From Suillus spraguei (lineage: Eukaryota > Basidiomycota > Agaricomycetes > Boletales > Suillaceae): a DNA stretch of 42,702 nt. A model generated the notes under the pieces. That model saw nothing but the letters and a program-made list of their open reading frames with translations. It was not told where the DNA came from and ran no database searches. The position numbers and the translations under genes are program-made. Shown here piece by piece: positions 1 through 11,261 of this stretch (its first letter is position 1; each line of letters starts with the position of its first letter). The stretch spans positions 1 to 42,702 of the forward strand of contig JABCPU010000523.1 of assembly GCA_016800925.1 (NCBI GenBank), in the 5' to 3' direction.

Positions 1-2500
1 TGAGATCAAGGAATTGTCGGGCAAATCCAACAGCTTACCGTCGCCCCCTTGGTCCAGAATCGCGAAGATTTCTGGGAATTTATCCGACAAAGAACTGAGT
101 TCCAATTCGGATGCAATTCGGACAGGACCCACCTTACATTCACGAATGAGGTCAAGTGCCTTCTCGCTAAACTCCCAATAACGACCAGCCTTCCGTGAAT
201 AGTCAATAACTTTCAAGCCCTTGGCCTCGAACTTGATGCTCAGTCCGAGATTGTTCTTTGATGATCGGAGGTGAGAACCATGAAGCTTGACGTGATTTTG
301 GAGAGGGCTCTGGGTGACATTCCGATTGTGGAAGCTGCTTTGAGCGATGGCAAGTAGTGCAGTGAAACACGACTATCAACAATAATCTTGAACTTGTTAT
401 TCTCCGTTTTATCTGAAAGGAAGAACTACGAGATCAATTAGAAAGATAAATTGTGGTAGGGCATTGTGACATACTGCCAGAACAACAGACAAAGCGCTGT
501 CAGTAGTTGAAGACACCTGGGCAGCCACACCATACGCGTGTTCGCCAAGGGAGAAAATGTTCGTTCCGTCAGGAAATTCCTCCGACAGAGGTGGAGCATC
601 CTTCTCGAGGAACCTGGGATCTTCGGATGCAACTTCTGAGATGACCATCTGGACGGCTTGTTCGAGTTCTTTTTCGGGTCCTTCGTAGTCTTTAACCAAT
701 GCGCCTGATTCTAAGCGTTTCAAACCTGCACGAATGTGTAAAGAGCGAACGTCCATAAAGTACCAGCACGCACCTTTTAGCGGACGGACGTGCACCAGGA
801 CATCGACGTCCACCAGTGATCACTCCACATCTCTTCGAATATAGCGTCTCAATCCGCTCAGCTGTGCCCTTCCAATGGCTCAAGCTCTGGTGGGAATGCA
901 GATTGGAAACAACCTTCGCCAGAGTACCAGGCACGAGTACCAACTTCTCGTACTTGAACAATGAATCGGACACGGCCGTGACCAGCCCTTCTTGCAAGAA
1001 AGACCAACCGATGAAAGTGCGTTTGCCAACCATTTCCTGGGCGATATCCTCTACCTTGCGGTTTTCGTGAAGATTTTGTATGTGAACTGCCATTGACTTG
1101 TTGCGGGTTTCGGAACCGTGTACATTGACACCGTGAAAGTCTAGTTGTGCTGTGTGGGGTAATGTACCCACAAAGGGAATCCAGCGAGGGGTTTTGCACC
1201 GAGGCATACACCTTCGCATAGTCCAGGGACGAGATGGAGTCCATCAAGATTTGGCAGGTCGAAGGATTCCATCTTACATGTGCAACGATATATAGGAGGG
1301 AATAAATCCGGTAACGATGAAGGATAGACTGTGGACTCTCCAGGACTGAAGATAAATTTGGTACTGGTTCCAAACCCATTGCGGCGGGGTTTCTCTGGGG
1401 TCAACCTATGTTCTCGAGCTGCACACATGGGACGATGACGAACTACAACCAAAAAGCGGAATTTGCTACTCACATTTCATTGCTCGTAACAGCCGCTGCT
1501 CATCAATGAAGGGAATCTTAACGATTGCTTCCCATTCTTGCTTTCATTTAAGTCTTGCTCAAATTCAAGAGTCCAATATTGGTGAATTTGGATCGTACAT
1601 TAGGTCCTATAATTGATTAGTCTAATGTATGACACAGGCCACTGAACATACTTGATATGCTATCGCAATATGTTCCATGCTTGCGGACGGGAGGACGCCC
1701 ATCAGTTGTTTGAAAGGACGGAAAGGTTTACCCAGCTCGAACATGAACGACTTGTCACCAAGGTCGCGTAAATCTTGAAGAAAATGTGAACATAGCACAA
1801 CGAGGACAGGGAATGTAAAAAGTACCAGATATCCACGGGGCGTAATGGTAATTGTAAAACCAGCCCCAGGAGGCGATCCCACTGTAATAGTAGTGCATAA
1901 CCCATTGTAGACCCTCTGCGTAGCGGTATATCAAGTCGTCCATCTCTTTAGGGTCATCATAGGAGATTCCAAGTTTCTCCTGTCGTGCAACCGGTTGGTC
2001 TGACGAACGGTATACAAGGCGGGGACGCACCTTGTAATATCCTCTCTTCCATTCGGACATTTTGTCGTTGATGGATTGTTCATGTCGTGCGTTAAAAACC
2101 CCCACCTTCTTCATCATCATCCACCACAGGGCCTTGTCGAATTTCTTTGACACTCGATCTACTGCAGCCCTACCTTCTTCATCATCTTCCTCCACATCTT
2201 CCCCACTCGCCCTCACTATTCCCGTCTCCGTTAGCTTGCTCTGAATCAGTTTCTGCCAAGGGTTCGTCCAAAATCCTGGGAGCCGCCATGTAACAAGATT
2301 TTGATCCTCTTCATCATACTCATCCCAAGTAACCGACAGATGCAACTCCTCCGCCAGGGTGCTGATGAACTTCCGTTCCCGAGCGAAAAACATATTAGGC
2401 ATTGTCAGGGCTGCAGTACGGTGCTGTGAGGGTTTCCTGCGGTTTTGCAATACAAACTGCTGTATTTGATCAAAAATGTCTCGTTGAGGGCGCGTAATAA
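1..2500 (-). pseudogene. XRN1: XRN1 5'-3' exoribonuclease fragment, copy A
   Basis: XRN1 is the cytoplasmic 5'-3' exoribonuclease that degrades decapped mRNA. This copy reads leftward. It begins near 2500 at a segment encoding FDQIQQFVLQNRRKP and passes the linker with an acidic run. It then gives the conserved YRYAEGLQWVMHYYYSGIA and SWGWFYNYHYAP block (about 2030-1850) and the PAZ/KOW-like region, and leaves the window at position 1 still coding (segment KGLKVIDYSRKAGRYWEF). The N-terminal catalytic part is absent: the homology stops at about 2500, where pyrimidine-rich repeat DNA starts. The frame changes several times (for example around 2090-2130 and near 1140-1400), so no continuous protein can be made. 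A homologous copy in inverse orientation lies at 7131-10190. Family identity is very sure; functionality is rejected. Confidence 0.9.
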
Positions 2501-2504
2501 CTAT

Positions 2505-3765
2505 CTATCTGTTTCTCCGGCTGCAGGGGGGTCCAGACGTTCCCTTTTTTTTTTCTTTTTTTTTGGGTTTTTTGGTTTTTGATTTCAACTCGGGGGCTTT
2601 CGTCAGAATTCTTCCCACGCTCCAGGCGCTTTCTCGAACCATTCGCTTTTGAGCGTTTCGCTCGTCACTCGCCAGGATCTTGGCCTGTTGATGTCGCAAG
2701 ACTATGGGTGGACTCTCCTTGACGAGGGCCACGACTTTGATTTTCATCGGAAAAAGTTCCCACGGGGTCGAGCAAGCAAAAATGCGAAAATTCCTAATTC
2801 GCCAAGTCTTGCGATGTGGCTTTGTTTGGCACTGCTTATATAAGCAAAAGTGCGGTCAATCACCGGTCTTTTCCCCTTCCCTCCTCCTCCTTCTACTCAA
2901 CGATTTTCGCATTTTTGACTATTTGGCAAATCTTTTGACCTCCACATTTCTCCTTCCCTCTCTGACTCTCTTCTTCCTTCTAGCTCCGCATTTTTGACTA
3001 TTTGAGTAAGTCTTTCTGTCTCTCTTCCTCCTCTCCTTCCCACTCAATCATTTTGGCACTTTTGCTCTCCTCTCCTTCTTCTGTTTCTACTCCTCCTGCT
3101 CTCTGCCCCTCCTCCTCTTTCTGCTCTTCCTGTTTCTCATTTTCGCATTTGTCAGTCAATTAGTATGAATTTGCTTCCACTATAAGAGAAATTAAAGAAG
3201 CTTATAGGAGGAGCTCAAAGGTAGAGTCATCCAGGGTTCTATATGATCAAGTTGAGCATACTCAACTCCAGCAACCAGGGTGGCTGCTAACATTTTCACA
3301 TCTTCTTCATCATCAAGAACGTGTCATTCATCAGATACTGTAGTAGCAGATCATTCATTAGAGTGCCAACAAAATCTAGATTATTATTATTTTATTCAAT
3401 GTGTGCTACAACTTTCATTGTCATCAGAAAAAGTTCCCATGGTCAAGTAAGCAAAAAATGCGAAGTACGGTCAACCATAAGTCTTTTCCCATCCTTTCTC
3501 TTTCTTTCCCTCCTCCTCATTCTCCATTTTTCGCATTTTTGACTATCTGGTAAGTCTTTCTGTCTCTATTTTTGTTTCTTCCCTCCTTCTATTCAATCAT
3601 TTTCGCATTTTTGATTATTTGGTAAGTCTTGCTCTCTTCTTCTTCTTCTTCCCTCTCTGACCCCCCTTTCCTTCTTCTGGCTCTCTTCCCTCCTCCCCCC
3701 CCCCCTCAATAATTTTCGCATTTTTGATTATTTGGCAAGTCTTTCTTGTTTCCACCTTTCCTTGC
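2505..3765. repeat. Pyrimidine-rich LTR-like repeat zone
   Basis: No gene was recognised here. The zone opens with T-rich tracts (2545-2582). Two segments are direct repeats of each other, about 2730-2890 and 3405-3510. Both carry GAAAAAGTTCCCA, then GCAAAAA(A)TGCG, then a TCTTTTCC pyrimidine run. The first has an extra internal piece with a TATATAAG box near 2837. A motif close to TTTTCGCATTTTTGA followed by CTATTTGG or TTATTTGG recurs near 2903, 2986, 3526, 3599 and 3711, with a degraded copy near 3140. Its reverse complement occurs at 2777-2792. The long CT-rich stretches between copies have no coding character. The position just upstream of a gypsy pol end suggests remnant, tandemly joined LTRs; that is inference. 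Confidence 0.6.
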
Positions 3766-4170
3766 CTCCATGGGAAAATCGGAGATAAGGTTTGGTTATC
3801 TGCTGCCAATCTTAGACTCAAACTCCCATCGAAGAAACTTGCGCCGAAGCGATACGGACCCTTCCCGATCACCGATGTTTTATCACCCATCACATTCACA
3901 CTCAAGCTCCCTCCGCAGTGGAAAATTCATCCTACGTTCCATGCTTCCATCTTATCGTCCTATAGCGAAACAGACGTACACGGTCCGAACTTCCCTGAAC
4001 CACCACCTGACATCATCAAAGAAGAAGAAGAAGAATATGAAATAGAAGCAATTCTTTCTCACAAAGGAACCGGCACTCGCCGACACTATCTTGTTTCTTG
4101 GAAAGGATATTCATCGGGAGATAACAAATGGCTCCCAGAGAAGAACTTGAAGGACTCCGCTCAAATCTAA
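3766..4170 (+). mobile_element. Ty3/gypsy chromovirus pol C-terminal remnant (integrase end plus chromodomain)
   Basis: This open frame encodes the end of a chromovirus polyprotein. First comes the integrase C-terminal segment that begins KIGDKVWLSAANLRLK and continues with YGPFPITDVLSP and the LPPQWKIHPTFHASIL motif. An acidic linker follows, then a chromodomain (YEIEAILSHKG, HYLVSWKGYSSGDNKWLPE, LKDSAQI) ending at TAA 4168-4170. Chromodomains of this class guide integration toward particular chromatin. Protease, reverse transcriptase, RNase H and the integrase catalytic core are all missing. The reading frame runs back into the upstream pyrimidine-rich repeat, so the 5' boundary at about 3766 is a truncation junction. 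The identification is firm; the element is dead. Confidence 0.88.
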
Positions 4171-4204
4171 CATTCTAGGCCAGGGAGTGAGGGGCGGACT
4201 CCAG

Positions 4205-4740
4205 ATGCGCGCCTGCGCCATAGAGGGTGCGCGGCGCGCGCCTACACCATAGAGGGGGCGCGCCAGCCAGATGGGAGTGCGCGGCGCGTGCCTACACCAT
4301 AGAGGGGGCGCACCAGCCAGATGGGAGTGCGCGGCGCGCGCCTACACCATAGAGGGTGCGCGCCAGCCAGATGGGAGTGCGCGGCGCGCGCCTACACCAT
4401 AGAGGGTGCGCGCCAGCCAGATGGGAGTGCGCAGCACGCGCCTACACCATAGAGGGTGCGCGCCAGCCAGATGGGAGTGCGCAGCACGCGCCTACACCAT
4501 AGAGGGTGCGCGCCAGCCAGATGGGAGTGCGCGGCACGCGCCTACACCATAGAGGGTGCGCGCCAGCCAGATGGGAGTGCGCAGCGCGCGCCTACACCAT
4601 AGAGGGTGCGCGCCAGCCAGATGGGAGTGCGCGGCGCGCGCCTACACCATAGAGGGTGCGCGCCAGCCAGATGGGAGTGTGCAGCGTGCGCCTACACCAT
4701 AGAGGGTGCACGCCAGCCAAATGGGAGTGCGCGCCCAGCC
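4205..4740. repeat. GC-rich minisatellite, 50-bp period, about 10 copies
   Basis: The sequence CCTACACCAT recurs exactly every 50 bases at 4241, 4291, 4341, 4391, 4441, 4491, 4541, 4591, 4641 and 4691. Each unit has the order CCTACACCATAGAGGG, then TGCGCGCCAGCCAGATGG, then GAGTGCGCGGCGCGCG, with only a few substitutions between units. A partial unit precedes the array. It begins about 30 bp after the gypsy chromodomain stop. It is open in some frames only because the period is regular; I do not regard those frames as genes. Confidence 0.95.
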
Positions 4741-4838
4741 AAGAAAGTTCTTCGGAGTCATTGTGGGACCATGGACAGCCAAATGGGAGTGCGCGCCCAG
4801 CCAAGAAAGTTCTTCGGAGTCATTGTGGGACCCCATGG
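4714..4838. repeat. Tandem duplication of about 62 bp at the edge of the minisatellite
   Basis: Two adjacent copies start with CAGCCAAATGGGAGTGCGCG and continue through AAGAAAGTTCTTCGGAGTCA and TTGTGGGACC. They occupy roughly 4714-4775 and 4776-4838. Each begins with the 3' part of the 50-bp minisatellite unit fused to new sequence, so this is a higher-order variant of the same array. Diverged relatives of the unit (GCGCACCAGCCACAAGTG and similar) appear again near 4983-5065. Confidence 0.85.
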
Positions 4839-5065
4839 GAACATTTCCTAAAATAGACATCCGGACCAAAAGCAGACCTTTGGTAGAGTCCGTCCATGGT
4901 CATGGGACCTTCCCATGACCTCGTCTGACAGAGATATTCACAAAATACTCGAAAAACATCGGCATGTTTTCATATGAGCAGTGGCACGCCAGCCAAAAGT
5001 AAGTGCGCGTGCGCTGCACCTAAGAGAGCGCACCAGCCACAAGTGAGTGCGCGCCAATCATGTCA

Positions 5066-5927
5066 TGGTGTATGCACTGTGTGAATATTTCCAAAAATAG
5101 ATGACAATCAACCAAGCCTATTAAAGCTTATGAAAAATGGTCCATCACAAGTATCAACACCATCATCAAAACCATAGAAGTAGCCATTAGAGCGAGCTGT
5201 AATTTGGCTTAATTTCAGCAAAGTGTGCAAGTGACACATAGTGTTAATGACTGAACATGTCCCTAATGATAAAAGCATGTCCTTTTCTGACACTAAAGTA
5301 CTAGTGCTGCTGTGGTCTGGTCCTGAACCAAGAAATGGACCGGATGTGAGCTCAGTATGAGCGCCATGGAGTGTGATACCGGTGTAGCCATTGTTCTCCT
5401 TTCCTCATCATCAACATCCTCATCATGATTAGACTCAATTGCAGCATACATAGAGCATATCAGAATTGACATTCTCAGAATCTGTTCAATCAACAGGGCT
5501 GTTCTCATCGGTAACACGAAAAAATCCTTTCAGTGATGATATGTTTCTAGGGGGTCTTGAGCACATGCAAACTATAAACAGCACCTTCAAGTCAGATGGT
5601 ACAGGACCTAAGGCCATATAGAATTTAGGGTTCGACATCAAAAGAAACACAAGGGAGCACACCACCTTATATAAAATGTGCCATGAGTCTGGATATCGGG
5701 TGAGATGTGCGAGTGTGTTCTGTCTCAAGCATGCATCTCAACAGATTCTGCCCACAACCTGTTCTCACTGGGACTGAGTACCGAGGTCTGATTACATTGT
5801 CTAGTTTTTACAGTGCATACAAAAGTGGTATCAAGAAACCAATCATTACAGTAAAACCACGAACAGCTGGAAGACTCAGGTCAAATTTCGGACGAAAGAA
5901 TTTTTAGAGACACACCCATGACATAAG
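5066..5927. other. No recognisable gene
   Basis: This stretch of about 860 bp has short frames on both strands but none with family motifs, splice structure or a convincing start. I see no tRNA, rRNA or terminal repeats. It separates the minisatellite from a decayed minus-strand gene. Confidence 0.5.
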
Positions 5928-6739
5928 TCAGACAACGAATGTCTGCCAATGCTCCTTTGCAAGTGCTTTGAATGTGAGAAAATGCTCAAAAGCAACGCGC
6001 CTATACTCCGGCGTCTCCATGCCTTCGCTGATTCGACGGTTTTGCCCTAAAGAGGTGACACATTTCACGACCATTGTTTTAGCTTCGGGATACTGGCCAG
6101 TGCAACCGCATTGCTGAGCGCTTCGGTGACAGGGACGAGATAGAAGATAGGTCGAGTGCCAACCATAGTGATGCATGGAATAGTCATGGCATCAAGGGGG
6201 GGACGTGATCTGAGGATCTGTTTCTCATTGTTGTATTGATACGCGGCAATCGCTTCTGCAATGACTTGTGGTTCAGATAAGACCTACTGAATATGATTTT
6301 GTCCTCTTGCAAAACAAGCAAGATCATCGATCGCGGATAGACACACATCTGTTTCGGCAACACGCTGGTTATCGCCACAGATCCGTAGTGGGTTATTATG
6401 ACGTGCGGTGAGGATTAAGCCACGTTCAACAAAGCCGAGTATCTGAAGAGTTTTCTGAGCAAATGCGTCAATGAAACTTTCTCGAGTGGCATTGGTAGCC
6501 AGGTCAAGATGGCCTAGATATTCGAAAACGGCATCTGAGATATTCTCGTCATCAAGGCTGGAATTAAGGAGGGATGGATCTACACCCTCCAAGGGTGTTC
6601 CATGGTCTTGACGAAAAAACTGTTCAGGCGACTGAGGCGTGACAGTGATGTTGTATGCCATGAGATCGTTGAAAGTCCAATCACTACCAGACTTTGCAGA
6701 CCGGATGAGGCGAGCACCGTCAACCATTTGCGATTGCAC
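5928..6739 (-). pseudogene. Broken Agaricomycete-specific protein with a possible D...ExK nuclease-like motif
   Basis: I recognise this as an uncharacterised multi-copy family of mushroom fungi; it has no established function that I know. The N-terminal two thirds (6739 to about 6360) is open and includes EYLGHLDLATNATRESFIDA, FAQKTLQILGFVERG and the segment ICGDNQRVAETDVCL. The frame then shifts: LLVLQEDKIIFS lies in a second frame near 6320 and AEAIAAYQYNNEKQ in a third. The PVTEALSNAVA segment follows, and the end (QYPEAKTMVVKCVTSLGQ to HWQTFVV, stop near 5928) lies in yet another frame. The spacing TDVCL then LLVLQEDK resembles the D and ExK of PD-(D/E)XK nucleases; that is inference. At least two frameshifts make this copy non-functional. 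Confidence 0.65.
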
Positions 6740-7130
6740 CTTTTAGGAGGGAGATCAGAGGAATATTTAGAACCCTATGATATTGATGAGCGAAGCTCTC
6801 TCACCTAAGACCTAGTTGTTTCATGTTTACTTGAGAGTTGTGCAACAAGGGGAACCAGAGTGGTCCGGCAGCTCCCGGGAGGACTCTCACGCCACGTTGC
6901 TGACTTCACCCTCACAAGTATGACGCATTGTCATAGGTTGTCTTACAGGACTCTCATCAGACCTGTGAATGCGTCAATTTTATCAAAAACTATTCGGAGA
7001 CCAAGAATTCTTGAGTTTTAATAAGCTGTTGCTTTATTGAGCGTCTTAAGCTTATACTATCATTACAGGGAGCAGACTCCGAAAGAACGTCACCTCGGGA
7101 ACAACAGATACGATTCAAAAGTACAATGAC
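6740..7130. other. No recognisable gene
   Basis: About 390 bp lie between the 5' end of the broken lineage-specific gene and the XRN1 pseudogene on the opposite strand. It would be the place for divergent promoters, but I see no clear motif. The sequence immediately before 7131 does not match the earlier XRN1 exons, so the truncation junction of XRN1 copy B lies here. Confidence 0.45.
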
Positions 7131-10100
7131 GCCTTCGATAGGCTTATGCAAAGCTTCTGGCCCAGGTGAAGGTGAAAACAAGATCATGGAATACATTCGA
7201 CTATCGAGAGCACAGCCTGATTATAACCCAAACGTGCAGCATTGTTTGTACGGTCTTGATGCCGATCTCATCATGCTTGGCCTTCTGCGTCATGATCCGC
7301 TCTTCTGTCTCTTGCGAGAGGAAGTAGAGTTCGGGCCTGTTGCTAAGAAGAAGGCCAACATCAGGTATTTTGTAGTTTTTGTGCATAGGCAAATCAACTG
7401 AACGTCAGCGCAAGTCTGGAGAACCTCAACTTGAGTCTACCTTCTGCATCTTTCGCTGATGCAGGAATACCTGGACCTCGGGTTTCGTGATGTAGAAGAT
7501 ATTCTCACATTTGATTATAGCCTAGAGTCATCAATGACTTCATTCTACTGGCCGTTTTTGTCGGAAATGGTTTTCTACCTAATCTTCCAGATTTACACAT
7601 CCACGAGAACGGACTGGAGCGCTTGTTTGATGTGTACAAGAAGGTCTTGTCATCGTTGGCTAAGTCCTGAATTTCATTTCGTCGCACATTGGCTTACCAT
7701 TTCAGATAATTACATAAATGAGGGCGGGGTCATTAATACTAAGCGAATGCAGATCGTCCTGGACGAAATGACTATATGGGAGCGAAAGATCTTCGAGAAA
7801 GAATATGTGGACTCGAATTGGTTCAAAGGAAAGCGGAGCAAACACGTAGAAGAAATGGAACTTGTGCGCAAGCGTGCTAAGCTTGGTACAGTTGTCCATT
7901 CTTCCTGTCGACAACTAACAATTAGTCCATGTTAGTTCTTATGTGCCCTCAACAAGACATTTTTGATCAAGTACAGCAGTTTGTATTGCAAAACCGCAGA
8001 AAACCCCCACAGCACCGTACTGCAGCCCTGACAATGCCTAATACATTTCCCGCTCGGGAACGGAAGTTCATCAGCACCCTGGCGGAGGAGTTGCATCTGT
8101 TGGTTACATGGGATGAGTACGATGAGGAGGATCAAAATCTTGTCACATGGTGGCTCCCAGGATTTTTGGACGAACCCTTGGCAGAAACTGATCCAGAGCA
8201 GGCTAACGGAGACGGGGCGAGTGGGAAGATGTGGAGGAAGAAGATGAAGAAGAAGAAGAAGAAGAAGGTAGGGCTGCAGTAGATCGAGTGTTGAAGAAAT
8301 TCGACAAGGCACCTGTGGTGGATGATGAAGAAGGTGGGGGTTTTGACGCACGACATGAACAATCCATCAACGACAAAATGTCCAAATGGAAGAGAGGATA
8401 TTACAAGGTGCGTCCTTGTATACTGTTCGTCAGACCAACCGGTTGCACGGCAGGAGAAACTTGGAATCTCTTATGATGACCCTAAAGAGATGGACGACTT
8501 GATATACCGCTATGCAGAGGGTCTACAATGGGTTATGCACTACTATTACAGTGGGATTGCCTCCTGGGGCTGGTTTTACAATTACCATCATGCCCCGCGG
8601 ATATCTGGTACTTTTTACATTCCCTGTCTTCATTGTGCTATGTTCACATTTTCTTCAAGATCTACGCGACCTTGGTGACAAGTCGTTCATGTTCGAGCTG
8701 GGTAAGCCTTTCCGTCCTTTCGAACAACTGATGGGCGTCCTCCCGTTCGCAAGCATGGAACATATTCTGATAGCATATCAAGTATGTTCAGTGGCCTGTG
8801 TCATGCATTAGACTAATCAACCATAGGACCTCATGCACGATCCAAATTCACCGATATTGGACTTTTACCCTCTTGAATTTGAGCAAGACTTAAATGGAAA
8901 GAAGCAAGACTGGGAAGCAATCGTTAAGATTCCCTTTATTGATGAGCAGCGGCTGTTACAAGCAATGAAATGTGGGTAGTAAATTCTGCCTTTTGGTTGT
9001 AGTTCGTCATCATCCCATAGTGTGCAGCTCGAGAATTGACCCCAGAGGAATGCCACCGCAATGGGTTTGGAACCAGTACCAAATTTATCTTCAGTCCTGG
9101 AGAGTCCACAGTCTATCCTTCATCGTTACCGGATTTCTTCCTTCCTATATATCGTTGCACATGTAAGATGGAATTCTTCGACCTACCAACTCTTGATGGA
9201 CTCCATCTCGTCCCTGGACTATGCAAAGGTGTATGCCTCGGTGCAAAAGCCCTCGCTGGATTCCCTTTGTGGGTACATTACCCCACACAGCACAGCTAGG
9301 CTTTCGCGGTGTCAATGTACACGGTCCCGAAAGCCGCAACAAGTCAATGGCAGTTCACTTACAAAATCCTCACAAAAACCGCAAGGTAGAGGATATCGCC
9401 CAGGAAATGGTTGGCAAACGCACTTTCATTGGTTGGCCTTTCTCGCAAGAAGGGCTGGTCACGGCCGTGTCCGATTCATTGTTCAAGTACGAGAAGTTGG
9501 TACTCGTGCCTGGTACTCCGGCGAAGGTTGTTTCTAATGCGCATTCCCATCAGAGCTTGAGCCATTGGAAGGGCAAAGCTGAGCGGATTGAGATACTATA
9601 TTCGAAGAGATGTGGAGTGATCACTGATGACGTTGATGTCCTGGTGCACGTCCGTCCACTAAAATGTGCGTGCTGGTACTTTATGGACGTTCACTCTTTA
9701 CACATTCGTGCAGGTTTGAAACGCTTAGAATCAGGCGCATTGGTTAAAAACTACGAAGGACCCGAAAAAGAACTCGAACAAGCCGTCCAGATGGTCATTT
9801 CAGAAGTCGCATCCGAAGATCCCAGGTTCCGGATGCTCCACCTCTGTCGGAGGATTTCCTGACGGAACGAACATTTTCTTCCTTGGCGAACACGCGTATG
9901 GTGTGGCTGCCCAGGTGTCTTCAACTACTGACAGCGCTTTGTCTGTTGTTCTGGCAGTATGTCACAATGCCCTACCACAATTTATCTTTCTAAATGATCT
10001 CGTAGTTCTTCCTTTCAGATAAAATGGAGAATAACAAGTTCAAGATTATTGTTGATAGTCGTGTTTCACAGCACTACTTGCCATCGTTCAAAACAGCTTC

Positions 10101-10190
10101 CACAATCAGAATGTCACCCAGAGCACTCTCCAAAATCATGTCAAGCTTCATGGTTCCCTCCGATCATCAAAAGAACAATCTCGGACTCTC
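7131..10190 (+). pseudogene. XRN1: XRN1 5'-3' exoribonuclease pseudogene, copy B
   Basis: This is the longer of the two XRN1 copies. It starts inside the nuclease domain with PGEGENKIMEYIRLS and YGLDADLIMLGLL, which carry the conserved acidic metal ligands. It continues through REEVEFGP, the FVGNGFLPNLPDLHIHENGL block, NEGGVINTKRMQIVLDEMTI and NWFKGKRSKHVEEMEL. After that come the acidic linker, the YRYAEGLQWVMHYYYSGIA block and the SH3/KOW-like region, ending near 10190. The usual GNDFLP reads GNGFLP, so a conserved active-site Asp is lost. Frames shift near 7535, 7700, 8230-8330, 8430 and 9830. A run of GAA/GAAGAT triplets at 8235-8270 is longer than in copy A. The first ~170 codons and the C-terminal third are missing. 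Confidence 0.93.
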
Positions 10191-10920
10191 AGTGTCCTTG
10201 TAACGGACAATGCGAAAATAAGGTCACTGTCATGCTCTAGCAGGCTCTTGTGTTTTTTAGAGGCAGGAATAATAGTTATAAATGGCATAATGTTACAGGG
10301 AATGTGAGCGTATATGTACAACGAGCTAAATTTCACTAAGTCCAACATTTCCTAATTGAACGAAAATTTCACGCCACTGCCATCCTTTATGCAAAGAGCC
10401 ACGCAGTCAGAAGGCAGTCAATGATCAGTGCGACACTTGAACTGACCAAAACAATTTGAAATTTGCAGGTGTTGCTTGCTCTGGGAGATCCACAAACCCA
10501 AAGAGGTTCTTCCGTTGTTGTGGAGTATCGGTCAAGTGGCAGTGGAAAGGCTTAGAGCACGCGCAAGTAATTTACGAGAGGACAGCGGGCCGACAGCTGT
10601 AAGGTCAAGTCGACATTGATAACGACATTTTAGAATTGAGCATCCCTATGACATATGTCATCCTTCACATGCTACAAGCTATGCAACTCTCGTTATTCAT
10701 ACTGTCACTCATTCAATTTTCGTACCCCTTTTTCTCTCCATTCTACTTTATCTTGTCAGTTGCAACGCCACTTCCTTGTGCCTCCGTTTTCACATAATCA
10801 TTCGGCCTATCCATACCCGAGGACCCTTACCGTTTCGCAGTATAAGTAACTCATGTGCAGTCCCTGGGAGCAGCAGCCAAGTGAATTCTATCCGATTCAC
10901 TTTCCCCTTCAAACTCATCC
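10191..10920. other. No recognisable gene
   Basis: Homology with XRN1 copy A ends near 10190. The following 730 bp have only short frames without family motifs. The last 150 bp (about 10780-10920) are upstream of the possible small gene starting at 10921 and could hold its promoter; no clear TATA box was seen. Confidence 0.45.
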
Positions 10921-11261
10921 ATGGCAGCCCCTATGGTAAGTCGTCCTTCGATATTGTTGCACAGCAGTCAATCAAACAATAATTAAATTTGACGCTAAAG
11001 CAGCCTTCTGAGCTTCTTCCCATAGCCGGTATCAATGAAGACATTACCAGACCTCAGACGCTCCAAGCAGTTTATTTGGAACTTCGAAGGGAAAAAGAAG
11101 AAAATGCGGCACTGAAACAATTGATGTGGCAGCTCATAACGGAGCATAATAAGTTAGTAGCAGCCCTTGCTGGACTGGCTCAGTCTTGCCGTCCTGTATG
11201 TTTTATTTTTTCTACTTCAAGTTACATATCGTTCATTAAATGCCAACATTAGTGGGTCTAG
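10921..11261 (+). CDS. Possible small coiled-coil protein, spliced
   Basis: An ATG at 10921 gives MAAPM, followed by a plausible intron 10936-11003 (GTAAGT to CAG). Exon 2 encodes PSELLPIAGINEDITRP and then a helical, charged stretch, LQAVYLELRREKEENAALKQ, continuing to about 11194. A second GTATGT-TAG intron (11195-11252) would lead to a stop three codons later, near 11261. The helical part has leucine and charged-residue spacing typical of a short coiled coil. I recognise no family. The clean splice join and open frame support a real gene, but length (about 70 aa) and lack of homology keep this tentative. Confidence 0.35.

Noticed and set aside
4205..4740. Regular repeats that could suggest a CRISPR array
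   Set aside because: The whole 50-bp unit is conserved, with no unique spacers, and the DNA is fungal. It is a minisatellite.
4606..4918. Overlapping open frames through the minisatellite on both strands
   Set aside because: They exist in several frames simply because the repeat unit lacks stops; no start context, splicing or family motif supports them.
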